Positions 48,575-57,345 are shown, counted from the first letter of the stretch. The stretch is DNA of 64,000 bases from Pseudomonas sp. R-28-1W-6 (GCF_009799925.1 NZ_WELK01000001.1:248001-312000); one strand, 5' to 3'. Program-made: numbers and translations. Notes: a model not told the origin generated them from the sequence alone.

Positions 48575-48592
48575 GTATCAAAGGCTTAACAC

Positions 48593-49957
48593 ATGTCCGC
48601 GATAGTCTCCGACGTGCCCGGCGCTCCCCGCCGCGCGCTGCTTCTCGATCTCTCCAGCGAAGAGACCCCGCCGCCTCTGCAGCACCTGCAGGACTGGGTA
48701 TTCGACCGGGTCACCACCCTGGACAGCGCCCAGGGCCTGCTGAAGTTCCATCAATACCGGGTCGGCATCGTCATGCTGCCGGCACTCGCCGAGGAGCAGT
48801 ACGAGCAGCTCGAAGCCCTGCTCGACCACGACGAGCACCTGTCCTGGGTCGCCCTGACCCGGTCCGGGCTGCTGGAACAGCAGAATTTCCGACGACTGAT
48901 CTACGAGCACTTCTACGACTACTTTTCCCTGCCGCTGCAGGGCAACAGCCTGGATCACCTGCGCCACGCCCTCGGTCATCTGGACGGCATGTCGCGCCTG
49001 CGCGCCCTGGAGCAGGAAGCCCTGGTGCCGCTGGCCGAGTTCCAGATGGTCGGCGGCAGCCGACATTTTCTCGCCATCTTCGACCAGATCCGCCGGGTCG
49101 CCGGGGTCGAGGCGCCGGTGATGATCCGCGGCGAGACCGGGGTGGGCAAGGAGATGATCGCCCGCGCCATCCACCAGCGTTCGCCACAAGCCGAGGGGCC
49201 GTTCGTCGCGGTGAACTGCGGCGCCCTGCCGGAGACGCTGATCAATGCCGAGCTGTTCGGCTACGAGAAAGGCGCCTTCACCGGGGCCTACAAGCGCAAG
49301 ATCGGCCGAATTGAGGCGGCGCAGAACGGCACCATCTTCCTCGACGAGATCGGCGACCTGCCGCCGCAGATGCAGGTCTACCTGCTGCGCTTTCTCGAAC
49401 AGAAGACCATCGAGCGCCTGGGCGGCAACCAGAGCATCCAGGTCAATGCGCGGGTCATCGCCGCCACCCACGTCAACCTGGAACAGGCGGTGGCCGACGG
49501 CACCTTTCGCGAGGACCTCTACTACCGCCTCAACGTGCTGAGCATCTATGTGCCGCGCCTGGCCGAGCGCGGCAACGACATCGAGCTGCTGGCGCGCTAC
49601 TTCCTGCACAAGTTCGCCAAGGAGTACGGCACCAGCTCGCGCGGCCTGACCCGCCAGGCCATCGGCGCCCTGCTCAGCCACAGCTGGCCGGGCAACGTGC
49701 GCGAGCTGATCAACCGCATCCGCCGTGCCCTGGTGATGAGCGAGAACCGCATGATCAGCGCGGCCGACCTCGGCCTCGAGGAATGCGAGAGCCTGGACAT
49801 GGTCATGCCGCTGGAGCAGGCCCGTGCCCACGCCGAGGAACTGGCCGTGCGCAGCTGCCTGAGCCACTCGATGAACAACGTGTCGCAGGCTTCAAAACTG
49901 CTCGGCGTATCCCGTGTAACCCTCTATCGGATGATGGACAAATACGGCATCCGTTAA
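48593..49957 (+). CDS. VpsR-like sigma-54-type transcriptional activator
   Basis: The 454-residue protein has three parts. An N-terminal receiver-like domain (1-140) lacks an obvious phospho-acceptor Asp in the usual place. A central AAA domain has Walker A GETGVGKEMI and an intact GAFTGA loop (YEKGAFTGAYK). A C-terminal Fis-type helix-turn-helix reads VSQASKLLGVSRVTLYRMM. This plan matches VpsR, a c-di-GMP-responsive activator in Vibrio. Because the GAFTGA loop is present, sigma-54 activation is possible. It lies between gspA and the protease cassettes and is a candidate regulator of them. Confidence 0.85.
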   Translation: MSAIVSDVPGAPRRALLLDLSSEETPPPLQHLQDWVFDRVTTLDSAQGLLKFHQYRVGIVMLPALAEEQYEQLEALLDHDEHLSWVALTRSGLLEQQNFRRLIYEHFYDYFSLPLQGNSLDHLRHALGHLDGMSRLRALEQEALVPLAEFQMVGGSRHFLAIFDQIRRVAGVEAPVMIRGETGVGKEMIARAIHQRSPQAEGPFVAVNCGALPETLINAELFGYEKGAFTGAYKRKIGRIEAAQNGTIFLDEIGDLPPQMQVYLLRFLEQKTIERLGGNQSIQVNARVIAATHVNLEQAVADGTFREDLYYRLNVLSIYVPRLAERGNDIELLARYFLHKFAKEYGTSSRGLTRQAIGALLSHSWPGNVRELINRIRRALVMSENRMISAADLGLEECESLDMVMPLEQARAHAEELAVRSCLSHSMNNVSQASKLLGVSRVTLYRMMDKYGIR

Positions 49958-50017
49958 GCGCAGCTGTAACGGCCGAGCAACAGTTGACCGCCCCGGCGCC
50001 CCGCCTTTAACGCGGCG

Positions 50018-50037
50018 CCCCGCCTGGGGCGGGCCTT
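50018..50037 (+). terminator. Probable terminator after the VpsR-like gene
   Basis: The stem CCCGCC, loop TGG, stem GGCGGG is followed by CCTTT. It lies 61 bases past the stop. The T-run is short, so this is a weak example. Confidence 0.55.
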
Positions 50038-50094
50038 TCAGGGCTTTGGCGTGCTATCTGCATGCTTTCTCCAGTCAGTGCGGAGGTAAGCAGC

Positions 50095-50325
50095 ATGCCT
50101 GAACGCGGTCGCCGAGCCACCGATCTGCAGACGCCGGAAAGAAGAGGCAGCGGCGCCGCGGAAGTGGTCGGCGCATGCCCGGAAAGCGGCATGCTGGCCT
50201 TCCCCCTGTTCAGCGAGCCGCCCTTCGTCAACTGGTACCACTACCGCAAGCAGCGCATCCAGCATCGCCAGCATCCCTCCAGTTCGCCGCCGATCCTGCT
50301 GTGGGACGAAGCGGAAGATCCCTGA
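50095..50325 (+). CDS. Small hypothetical protein
   Basis: The 76-residue frame starts MPERGRRATDLQTPERRGSG, with GGAGG eight bases before the ATG. It is polar and basic at the N-terminus and has an aromatic stretch, LFSEPPFVNWYHYRKQR, in the middle. There is no signal peptide and no family I recognise. The good ribosome site supports it as a gene; an upstream ATG at 50062 lacks one. Confidence 0.55.
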   Translation: MPERGRRATDLQTPERRGSGAAEVVGACPESGMLAFPLFSEPPFVNWYHYRKQRIQHRQHPSSSPPILLWDEAEDP

Positions 50326-50341
50326 GCGTCCGCTCACGCCT

Positions 50342-50406
50342 CGTAGGGTGTGCCGTGCGCACTGCAAACCACGAGCAGGTCGCCGGTGCGCACGGCGCAC
50401 CCTACG
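50342..50406. repeat. Dispersed inverted repeat, copy 1
   Basis: The left arm CGTAGGGTGTGCCGTGCGCAC and the right arm ending GCGCACCCTACG pair almost perfectly around 23 bases. A second copy with the same arms is at 63028-63092. From here to the riboswitch leader (50407-50780) I see no gene; the stretch is not protein-like and holds only weak signals. Confidence 0.8.
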
Positions 50407-50792
50407 CAAGAGTCACCCAGCCCTGAAATCACTGGGTCCGCCCCTTCGTTGGCGGAAGCAGGAACATAGCGTGACCCGCTTCTGAGCCGCGCCCTCCTGC
50501 ACCGCCCCTTCCGCCATCTCGACCAGCCCGCGCCACGCGCCGGTAGCGCCGTGCGCGCCATCCTCCCCGGCGCAAGGCTGGCATCCGGCCATGATTTTAA
50601 AGCGCCATTAGTGGCCGAAAGCCAGTGTGACAGCGGTCGCGTTTGCGCAAATGGTTCGATGAACGGTAGCCAACAGCCGATGGTTGGCTCACCTTGCCCG
50701 CACGCCTCTAGCACGCCCCTTTCGCCAGCCAGGCCAAAAAGTTCCAGATCATTTTTTAACCAAACCTCTACAGCCTTATGCCTCGTTTGTAT

Positions 50793-50853
50793 AAAAAACG
50801 AACAAATCGCGTGCTAGATTCCGCTCCCGTAACAGCTGTACAGAAAATGAACA
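50793..50853 (+). promoter_or_regulatory. Conserved upstream element of protease A (spaced direct repeat plus palindrome)
   Basis: AAAAAACGAACA at 50793-50804 and AGAAAATGAACA at 50842-50853 are 49 bases apart, with palindrome ACAGCTGT at 50832-50839. The same three elements at the same spacing occur before protease B (57286-57345). The spacing is kept although intervening bases differ, which points to a regulator site. The TATAAA at the left could also be a -10 box. Confidence 0.5.
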
Positions 50854-51010
50854 GAACATCCCTGGCATCTGTTACAGGAAATACCCCGCTGCATTGCGCA
50901 GTGAACAGTGAGGTTTGCCGATCCACGCACTGGCATTACGTGTCGTCGCCGATCGAGGGGCTTTAATCGGGCAGCCGCGGCTGCCCATGTTGTACCGCTA
51001 CAGAAAGCTC

Positions 51011-51093
51011 CTCTCCCGACAAAGGCATAACCAGGGCAACCTGGCGACGCAAAGTCACGGGCCCTCCAAGGGTCGCCGGACTGCCGAAGGAGA
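51011..51093 (+). promoter_or_regulatory. Cyclic-di-GMP-I (GEMM) riboswitch, leader of protease A
   Basis: The core reads AAAGGCATAACC, a P2 stem CCAGG / CCTGG closed by a GCAA (GNRA) tetraloop at 51036-51039, then GACGCAAAG, ACGGG, and CCGGACTGCCGA. These are the conserved parts of the c-di-GMP-I aptamer. P1 can form between TCTCC (51012-51016) and GGAGA (51089-51093). By my alignment the ligand-contacting positions G20 and A47 of the Vibrio Vc2 aptamer correspond to 51024 (G) and 51051 (A). CTCTCC (51011-51016) can instead pair with the protease ribosome site GGAGAG (51142-51147), which would fit an ON switch. The fold is inferred from sequence, not tested. Confidence 0.85.
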
Positions 51094-51101
51094 CATCCCT
51101 C

Positions 51102-51131
51102 ATGGACAGCCGTGAAGAGGAACTTTTCTGA
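51102..51131 (+). CDS. Leader peptide uORF (nine codons), copy 1
   Basis: An ATG at 51102 opens the nine-codon frame MDSREEELF, stopping at 51131, 20 bases before the protease ATG. Its ribosome site would be GGAGA at 51089-51093, which is also the 3' strand of the riboswitch P1. Ligand binding would therefore mask this site. It is identical in copy 2. Translation is a prediction. Confidence 0.45.
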   Translation: MDSREEELF

Positions 51132-51151
51132 ACCTGATTCAGGAGAGCCCC

Positions 51152-53440
51152 ATGCGCTTGTCCAAGCCTTACGCCACATCCTTGCTTTGTATGCTGGCGC
51201 TCAATGCCGGTCTGACCTTCGCCGCCCAACCGGCCAGCGCGCCCGGTGCCGTCCAGACCGACATGCGCAGCCTGCCGGCTGCCCGCGAGGCCGCCAGCAG
51301 CCAAACAACGGAACTGCTCGGCTTGCACAAGCGCCTGCAGAAAGCCGCGACCAGCGAGCGGGCACAACTGCGCGAGCAACTGCTCGGCAAGGCCGAACAG
51401 CGCCGGCAACTGCTGCTCGAACTGGCGCAGAGCCATCCCGAGGAAGTGCTGCGTGTCGCCATCCCGGAGGACAAGCAGAAGGGCATGCCCGCCGAGGTGG
51501 TAGCCAAGCTGGAACAGCGTCTGGAGCTGGAAGGCGAGCTGCAGGTGGTGTACGAGGACTATGAGGACGCGCCAGCCAAGCTGCGCCACTTCCTCAAGAC
51601 CCCCTTCGGCGAGCGCTTCGAGTTACGCCTGGCCAACGCCCAGCGCGAATGGCGCAGCGGCCTGAACGTGCGCGCCCAGGGCGTGCTGCTGGAACATGCC
51701 GACGGTGCCAGCGAGGCTATCCAGGGCGACCTGGTGGTCAACGACGACGACAACGGCCTGCTCCTGCTCGCCGATGGCACGACCACCAGCACCAGCACCG
51801 GCGAGCTGGCCTACGACCTGCCCAACACCCTGGGCGCCCAGCGCACCCTGGCCATCCTGGTCAACTTCCAGGACAAGCCGAGCGACAAACCCTGGACCGC
51901 CACCCAGGCCAGCAGTCTGGTGTTCGGAGACGTCAGCAATTTCTTCAAGGAAAACTCCAGCCAGCAGACCTGGCTGACTGGCAGCGTCGCCGGCTGGTAC
52001 ACCATCCCGATCAGCAGCACTGTTTGCGACGGCTTCGCCATCCAGGATGCTGCCAAGGCAGCAGCCCAGGCCGGCGGTTACAACCTCAGCAACTACGACC
52101 GCTTCCTGTTCATCTTCCCGCAGAACAGCGCCTGCGGTTACAGCGGCATGGGCCAGGTAGGCGCCTTCCCCTCCAGCGCCTGGATCCACAACAGCCTGAC
52201 CCTGCGCACCGTCGCCCATGAGATGGGCCACAACCTCGGCCTGTACCACGCCCATGCCCGCGACTGCGGCAACACCACCCTGGGCAGCACGTGCACCAAC
52301 CAAGACTATGGCGACACCGTCGACACCATGGGCTACTCCGGCACCGTCGGTCACTTCAACGGCTTCAACAAGGAGCGCCTGGGCTGGCTGGCCAGCGGCA
52401 ACATCACCACTGTAGCCAGCAGCGGCAGCTTCTATATCAAGCCGAACAGCGTCGCCAGCAGCGCGGCCAAGGTGCTGAAGATTCCGAATGGCATCGACTC
52501 CAGCGGTGCAGCCAGCTACTACTACGTCGAGTACCGCCAGCCGGTCGGCTTCGACGCGAAAATCACCGAACGCGGCGTGATCGACAGCGCCAATATGTTC
52601 AACGGCGTCACCGTGCGCCAGGCCAGCCCGAGCAACGGCAATAGCGGCTACCTGCTGGACATGACTGCCGGCAGCGACTTCGTCGACATGAAGGACGCCG
52701 CCCTGATCGGCGGGCGCAACTTCACCGACAGCGGTATCAGCATCACCACCCAGTCGACCGACTCCAGCCAGGCGCTGGTCACCGTCGACCTCGGCGCAGC
52801 CTCCGGTGGTGGCCAAACCTGCACCCGCAGTGCGCCAGTCGTCAGCGTCAGCCCGGGGCAAAGTACCTGGCTGGCGGCCGGCAGCGGCTATACCTTCACC
52901 GTCAGCGTGACCAACAAGGACAGCAGCGGTTGCGCCAGCAGCAGCTTCAGCCTTGCCGCCAGCAAACCCAGCGGCTGGAGCGCCAGTCTGGGCAACGCCA
53001 GCCTGAGCCTGGCACCGGGCGCCAGCAGCAGCACCACGCTGCAGGTCACCTCGCCGAGCAGTGCGGTCGATGGCTTCTACAGCGTCGGCGCCAGCGCCAC
53101 GGCCAACGGCCTGACCGCCAGCGGCAGTGCCAGCTTCGTGGTCGACAACCCGACCAGCGTGACCAACCAGGCGCCCAAGGCACTCAGTGACAGCGCGCTG
53201 CTCACCAGCCTGACCGCGGTGAACATCGCCGTGCTGGCCAACGACAGCGATCCGGACGGCGACGCCCTGAGCATCGTTACCTTCACCCAAGGCAGCAAGG
53301 GCAAAGTCAGCCTGAACAGCAACGGAACCCTGAAGTACAGCCCGGCCAAGTCGCTGAAGAGCACCGACCAGTTCAGCTACACCATCAGCGACGGCAAGGT
53401 CAGCGCCAGCACGACGGTGAACATCAGCCTGAAGCGCTAG
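51152..53440 (+). CDS. Secreted zinc metalloprotease A (M6/M11-like) with C-terminal Ig-like domains
   Basis: The 762-residue protein has a signal peptide, MRLSKPYATSLLCMLALNAG and the following TFAAQ. A Gln/Glu/Leu-rich propeptide-like region runs to about 130. The catalytic domain has the zinc motif HEMGHNLGLYH at residues 356-366 with the catalytic Glu at 357. A following Met-turn candidate is YGDTVDTMGYSG. From about 555 come an NEW3-like domain (SVSPGQSTWLAAGSGYTF) and a cadherin/Ig-like domain (VLANDSDPDGDALSIVTF). The ribosome site AGGAGA is five bases before the ATG. It is preceded by the riboswitch leader and converges with the repeat protein at 53701. Type II export is likely but inferred. 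Confidence 0.87.
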   Translation: MRLSKPYATSLLCMLALNAGLTFAAQPASAPGAVQTDMRSLPAAREAASSQTTELLGLHKRLQKAATSERAQLREQLLGKAEQRRQLLLELAQSHPEEVLRVAIPEDKQKGMPAEVVAKLEQRLELEGELQVVYEDYEDAPAKLRHFLKTPFGERFELRLANAQREWRSGLNVRAQGVLLEHADGASEAIQGDLVVNDDDNGLLLLADGTTTSTSTGELAYDLPNTLGAQRTLAILVNFQDKPSDKPWTATQASSLVFGDVSNFFKENSSQQTWLTGSVAGWYTIPISSTVCDGFAIQDAAKAAAQAGGYNLSNYDRFLFIFPQNSACGYSGMGQVGAFPSSAWIHNSLTLRTVAHEMGHNLGLYHAHARDCGNTTLGSTCTNQDYGDTVDTMGYSGTVGHFNGFNKERLGWLASGNITTVASSGSFYIKPNSVASSAAKVLKIPNGIDSSGAASYYYVEYRQPVGFDAKITERGVIDSANMFNGVTVRQASPSNGNSGYLLDMTAGSDFVDMKDAALIGGRNFTDSGISITTQSTDSSQALVTVDLGAASGGGQTCTRSAPVVSVSPGQSTWLAAGSGYTFTVSVTNKDSSGCASSSFSLAASKPSGWSASLGNASLSLAPGASSSTTLQVTSPSSAVDGFYSVGASATANGLTASGSASFVVDNPTSVTNQAPKALSDSALLTSLTAVNIAVLANDSDPDGDALSIVTFTQGSKGKVSLNSNGTLKYSPAKSLKSTDQFSYTISDGKVSASTTVNISLKR

Positions 53441-53461
53441 CAGAAAGCCCAAGCCGAGATT

Positions 53462-53495
53462 AAAAGGCGCGGAGCCCAGGCTCCGCGCCTTTTTT
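53462..53495 (+). terminator. Terminator of protease A
   Basis: AAAAGGCGCGGAGCC and GGCTCCGCGCCTTTTTT form a strong hairpin with a T-run, 21 bases after the protease A stop. Confidence 0.93.
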
Positions 53496-53624
53496 ATTCC
53501 GGTCGGATCCGCTCCCGTAGGATTTATCCCCCATGAGAACCGCCAGCCTGCGCGCCTGCCACAGCTATCGCCCCTCCCACAAGAGCAGCACAGGGTTCAT
53601 TGCGCAAAGAGCAAGGCAGCACAC

Positions 53625-53655
53625 AAAAAAACGCAGGGCCACGCCCTGCGTTTTT
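53625..53655 (-). terminator. Terminator of repeat protein A
   Basis: AACGCAGGGC and GCCCTGCGTT pair around CAC. On the minus strand the stem is followed by seven T. It lies 45 bases beyond the stop of the repeat-protein gene. The stretch between the two terminators has no gene. Confidence 0.88.
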
Positions 53656-53700
53656 CGTTTTGCGATAGCCGGGTCATCCCTGACGCCGGCGGGTTACCCC

Positions 53701-56700
53701 TTAGAACGAGCTATCGTTCGGCAGATCGCAACCCAGGTTGTTGTAGCCATCCAGCGTCGAAGCCAGAGCCAGGATGGTGCCACGATCCTTGGTGGCCAGA
53801 GCCGCATTGACCTGCGAGATCACCTCAGCGGTCGACAGCGGGAAGTCCACATCATCATGGCCGGCGTTGAGCAGCGAGGCCACTGCGGCGCGCAGGAGAA
53901 TCTGCGCAGCACCGACCAGGTTGGTGCCGCCCGGATAGCCCAGAGCCTCCAGCAGGGTATCGTCACCCAGTTGGTTGCTCAGCACGCCACTCGGCAGGCT
54001 GAACACCGAACCAACCAGCTGATCCGGGCTGTAGCCCGTCCAGCTACCGGTGCTGTTCTTCCAGAAGCCGGGGGTGCAACCCTCGAACTCCGGCGGCGGC
54101 GGCGGCACATCGCAGGTAGCGCTGGCGGTGGCGCTGTAGGAGCCACTCACGATCGCATCACTGCCGCTGGCCAGCACGGTGTTGGTGAAGGTACCGGTGC
54201 CCGGGCTGTAGCTGCCGTTGTAGTTGGCGGAAGCCCCCGGAGCCAGATCACCGATGGGGAAGGTCACGTCATCCGAGGTATCCCCCGGAGTGCCGTTATC
54301 ATCCACCACCGACACGCCGAGCAGCGCCACGTTGCCGGAGTTGCTCACGGTACCGTTGAACAGGATCGGCTGATCGTGGGCCGTGGCGTCGGTGCACTGC
54401 TTGGTCACTGCGATCGCCGGATTCACATCCGCTGCGCAGCTGGCCGTCTCGGTATCCGACACCGCCTGAGCGGTCAACACATCCTGACCGTTTGCCGTGA
54501 CCACATCGGTGGAGCTGATGCTGCCGGTGCTGAAGCTGCCGTTGAAGGGCAACGAAGCCCCAACTTGCAGGGTGGCACCGCTGATCAGCGTGACGTCGTC
54601 ACCCGGGTTGGCCGGAGTGCCGTTGTCATCCACCACACTGACGTTCTCCAGATCCACGTTGCCGGTATTGGTCACCGTGCCGTTGAACAGCACATCGATG
54701 GCCGTACCGCCGCTGTTGACACTGGCCGCGCACTGCTTGGTCACCAGGATGGCCGGATTCACATCCGCTGCGCAGGTGGCCGTCTCGGTGTCCGACACGA
54801 CATCGCCGGTCAGGGCATCGGAAGCCGTTGCCGAGACCACATCGGTCGAGCTGGAGCCGCTGCCACCGAAGCTGCCACTGAAGGGTAGCGAAGCCCCGAC
54901 CGCCAGCGTGACGTTGTCGATCAGCGTCACATCGTCGCCGGTGTTGCCCGGAGTGCCGTTGTCGTCGACCACGGTGACGTTGTTGAGGATCACGTTGCCG
55001 TTGTTGGTCACCGTGCCGTTGAAGCTCACGTCAATACCGTCACCGGTATCGTTGACTTCGGCCGTGCACTGCTTGGTCAACACAATGGACGGATTGGTAT
55101 CCGCCAGGCAGGTTGCTTCGGCAGTATCGGACACTTCAACATCAGTCAGCACATCGGTACCGCTGGCAACCACATGGTCGGTGGAGGTATTGCTACCCGT
55201 GACCCCGAAGCCGCCGCTGTACGGTGCCGAAGCACCAGCATCGAGATTGCCGATGCTGACAGTCACGTCATCCGTGGTGTCTGCCGGAGTGCCGTTATCA
55301 TCCACCACGCTGACATCCTTCAGCGCGACGTTGCCGGTGTTGGTCACTGTGCCATTGAACAGCACATCGACACCCGAACCGTCACCGCTGAGCGTCGCAG
55401 TGCAGACCTTGTCGACCTCAATGGCCGGAGTGACCGTCGCCTCGCAGGTGGCATCGGCGGTCGCGCTGACCGAGGTGCCGTTGCGATGACCTTCGGCGGT
55501 CACCGTATCGGTGGCCGGAATAGCCGTGGTCTCGTAACTGCCACTGTACGGCTGGGTTTCACCCGGTTGCAGGGTGGCCGGACCAAAGACCTGGATATCG
55601 TCAGCGGTGTCGCCCGGGGTGCCGTTGTCATCGGTCACGGTGACATTGTTCAGCGCCAGGCCGCCATCGTTGGTCACCTCGCCACTGAAGTTGACCACGA
55701 CGCTGTTGCCGCCATCCTGATCGTTCACCTCAGCTTCGCAGTTTTTGGTCACGGCGATGCTGCACAGGTCGAAGTCGCCCAGCACGAAGTCCTTCAGCTG
55801 TGCGGTTTCCGAACGCGAGGAACGGGTCTCGGCGAGGAAGCTACTGAAGCAGGGCGCATCGCCGCCGAGCAGCTTGGACACGTTGATGCCACCCTCGTAG
55901 AAGCTCTCGAAGGGAATCCCCGCGAAGCCGTTCTTCGGCGCATAAGGCCAGGCCGGTTCACCACCCAGGTTGTTGTGGTTGGTAATGGCGCAAGCGAGCT
56001 TGTCACCAGGGCCACCGCACTGGGAGTTAGTGGTGAAGACATGCTCCAGATTTTCCGCGACGTCGCCGCCACTAGCCACCCACTTGTAGACCTTGATCTC
56101 CGGTACGGCGTTGGCACCCTGGGGATACTCCACCAGAACCAACAGGTCGCCCACCATGTGCTCGCCGATAAACTGCTTGTTCGGCCCCAGGCCGATCTGA
56201 TCCTGGAAGAACCAGAAGCCGGCGAAGGCGTCGCCGTTGTTGGCCAGGCGGTCGAGGCCGAAGTAGATGATCAGGTCGCCCGGATCATTCTCCGTGTCGC
56301 CTTGGCCAGCCGGCACCGTATAGGCGGCCGCATAGGCGTTGGTGATGTCGTCCTTGTCCGGCACGTTGCCATCGGTATAACGCCACTCGGTGACATCGTT
56401 GATGTCCTTGGAACCACCCTGGGTAAAGATGGTCAGCGGTGCCGGGTCGTCGATGATGACGTTGCCGGTGTCCGGATCCTTCGTTGTGGCTGCCGGTGTG
56501 CCCAACTGGTTGCCTGCGTACAGGCTGCCCCAGTCATCGCCACCGCCCGGCTGCACATCCACCGTATTGCCATCCAGTTCAAACAGTCCTGGTGCGGCGC
56601 CATCCACGGCATAAATCGCCGTGGTCGTGACGCCCGCCACCAATGCCGCAGCCAGCAAACAGCGCGGCAGCGTTCGCAGAAAAAAGTTGTGCGTGCGCAT
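53701..56700 (-). CDS. Secreted DUF11/Ig-like repeat protein A
   Basis: The 999-residue protein begins MRTHNFFLRTLPRCLLAAAL, a signal peptide, after AAGGAGCAGGG. A unique N-terminal domain of about 320 residues (GLFELDGNTVDVQPGGGDDW, then LIIYFGLDRLANNGDAFAGF) is shared with the paralogue at 60003. Five Ig-like DUF11 repeats follow, each starting like IAVTKQC and containing VVDDNGTP with a DDV turn. The last 125 residues form a C-terminal domain starting FEGCTPGFWKNSTGSW. It is acidic and Thr/Asp-rich, typical of surface or secreted repeat proteins. It converges on protease A. Function unknown; a surface or matrix protein is most likely. Confidence 0.85.
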   Translation of the reverse strand: MRTHNFFLRTLPRCLLAAALVAGVTTTAIYAVDGAAPGLFELDGNTVDVQPGGGDDWGSLYAGNQLGTPAATTKDPDTGNVIIDDPAPLTIFTQGGSKDINDVTEWRYTDGNVPDKDDITNAYAAAYTVPAGQGDTENDPGDLIIYFGLDRLANNGDAFAGFWFFQDQIGLGPNKQFIGEHMVGDLLVLVEYPQGANAVPEIKVYKWVASGGDVAENLEHVFTTNSQCGGPGDKLACAITNHNNLGGEPAWPYAPKNGFAGIPFESFYEGGINVSKLLGGDAPCFSSFLAETRSSRSETAQLKDFVLGDFDLCSIAVTKNCEAEVNDQDGGNSVVVNFSGEVTNDGGLALNNVTVTDDNGTPGDTADDIQVFGPATLQPGETQPYSGSYETTAIPATDTVTAEGHRNGTSVSATADATCEATVTPAIEVDKVCTATLSGDGSGVDVLFNGTVTNTGNVALKDVSVVDDNGTPADTTDDVTVSIGNLDAGASAPYSGGFGVTGSNTSTDHVVASGTDVLTDVEVSDTAEATCLADTNPSIVLTKQCTAEVNDTGDGIDVSFNGTVTNNGNVILNNVTVVDDNGTPGNTGDDVTLIDNVTLAVGASLPFSGSFGGSGSSSTDVVSATASDALTGDVVSDTETATCAADVNPAILVTKQCAASVNSGGTAIDVLFNGTVTNTGNVDLENVSVVDDNGTPANPGDDVTLISGATLQVGASLPFNGSFSTGSISSTDVVTANGQDVLTAQAVSDTETASCAADVNPAIAVTKQCTDATAHDQPILFNGTVSNSGNVALLGVSVVDDNGTPGDTSDDVTFPIGDLAPGASANYNGSYSPGTGTFTNTVLASGSDAIVSGSYSATASATCDVPPPPPEFEGCTPGFWKNSTGSWTGYSPDQLVGSVFSLPSGVLSNQLGDDTLLEALGYPGGTNLVGAAQILLRAAVASLLNAGHDDVDFPLSTAEVISQVNAALATKDRGTILALASTLDGYNNLGCDLPNDSSF
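54113..55758 (-). repeat. Five Ig-like/DUF11 repeats encoded in repeat protein A
   Basis: Units of roughly 330 bases recur, each coding a segment beginning [IV]xxxKxC and containing VDDNGTP followed by DDV. Repeat starts at protein level are IAVTKNC, IEVDKVC, IVLTKQC, ILVTKQC and IAVTKQC. The repeated acidic turns could bind calcium, but that is inference. Confidence 0.8.
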
Positions 56701-57270
56701 AACCCTGCTCCTTCGCCCTGCCAGCCTGCCCTGGCCACAGGAACGGTAGAGCCCTGACGCCGCCGATGCGGACATCCTCGACCCGCCCGGAACCAAGATT
56801 CCAGGTGACGACAAGGCGCTCTTACCTTGGCTCCCCGCAACGACTGCACTCCGGGCCAGAGCCACACCGGAAACCCTCAGGCTTCCTCGGGAGACATTGA
56901 TTCAATAACCGCGCCACAATCATATCTATATGTTTTTAAAGGGTTTAATGGCAGGCACCCAGCCTGATGGTCAGCCACGTGCGGCGCAAATCTGATTTCT
57001 TGTACAGGCCCTGAAACAGCCCGCTGCGAGTTGCGCCGTGAAGTGCAGGAAAAACCCTCGAAGGGCCCATGCCCAGGCCTCCCAAGGGAAACGGCGCCGA
57101 TTGTTCAGAGGGCGTAACAGCGGTGTTCATGCAACGCCATCCGTCGGCTGCTGCCCCGTTCGGGAGCGTTTCGCCAGCCTGCCATGAACTGATGAAAGCG
57201 CTCTAATACGGGCCTTGCAGCCAGACGGACAGGTCCCCTTCTGTGGCTCGGCCGGGTAACGGCCAGCCTT
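56701..57270. other. Intergenic region between repeat protein A and the protease B leader
   Basis: This region holds the promoter and ribosome site of repeat protein A on the minus strand, with an AT-rich patch at about 56915-56945 (reads ACATATAGATATGATT). I see no convincing gene. A 61-codon minus-strand frame at 56945-57130 has no ribosome site and is not annotated. Protease B's promoter begins at its right end. Confidence 0.6.
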
Positions 57271-57285
57271 ATGCCACTTCTGTAT

Positions 57286-57345
57286 AAAAAATGAACAGTT
57301 GTCGTGTTAAATTTCACCCACGGTACAGCTGTTCAAAAAACGAAC
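57286..57345 (+). promoter_or_regulatory. Conserved upstream element of protease B (spaced direct repeat plus palindrome)
   Basis: AAAAAATGAACA begins near 57286 and AAAAAACGAAC near 57335, 49 bases apart, with ACAGCTGT at 57325-57332. The layout matches the protease A element exactly in spacing. Beyond it, 57346-57470 is also similar between copies (GTAACAGGAAATA, CTGCAT, CGCAG). Confidence 0.5.

Noticed and set aside
51152..56700. Protease and repeat protein considered as a LapG-LapA system
   Set aside because: The protease is a zinc HExxH enzyme with a secretion signal, not a Cys transglutaminase-like LapG, and the repeat protein lacks RTX C-terminal features and a LapA-type cleavage site.
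53533..56757. Plus-strand frames opposite repeat protein A
   Set aside because: The minus-strand gene has a signal peptide, a ribosome site and clear repeats; the plus-strand translations only mirror its repeats.
56945..57130. 61-codon minus-strand frame upstream of repeat protein A
   Set aside because: No ribosome site, no conserved domain seen, and low-quality codon pattern; left as intergenic.
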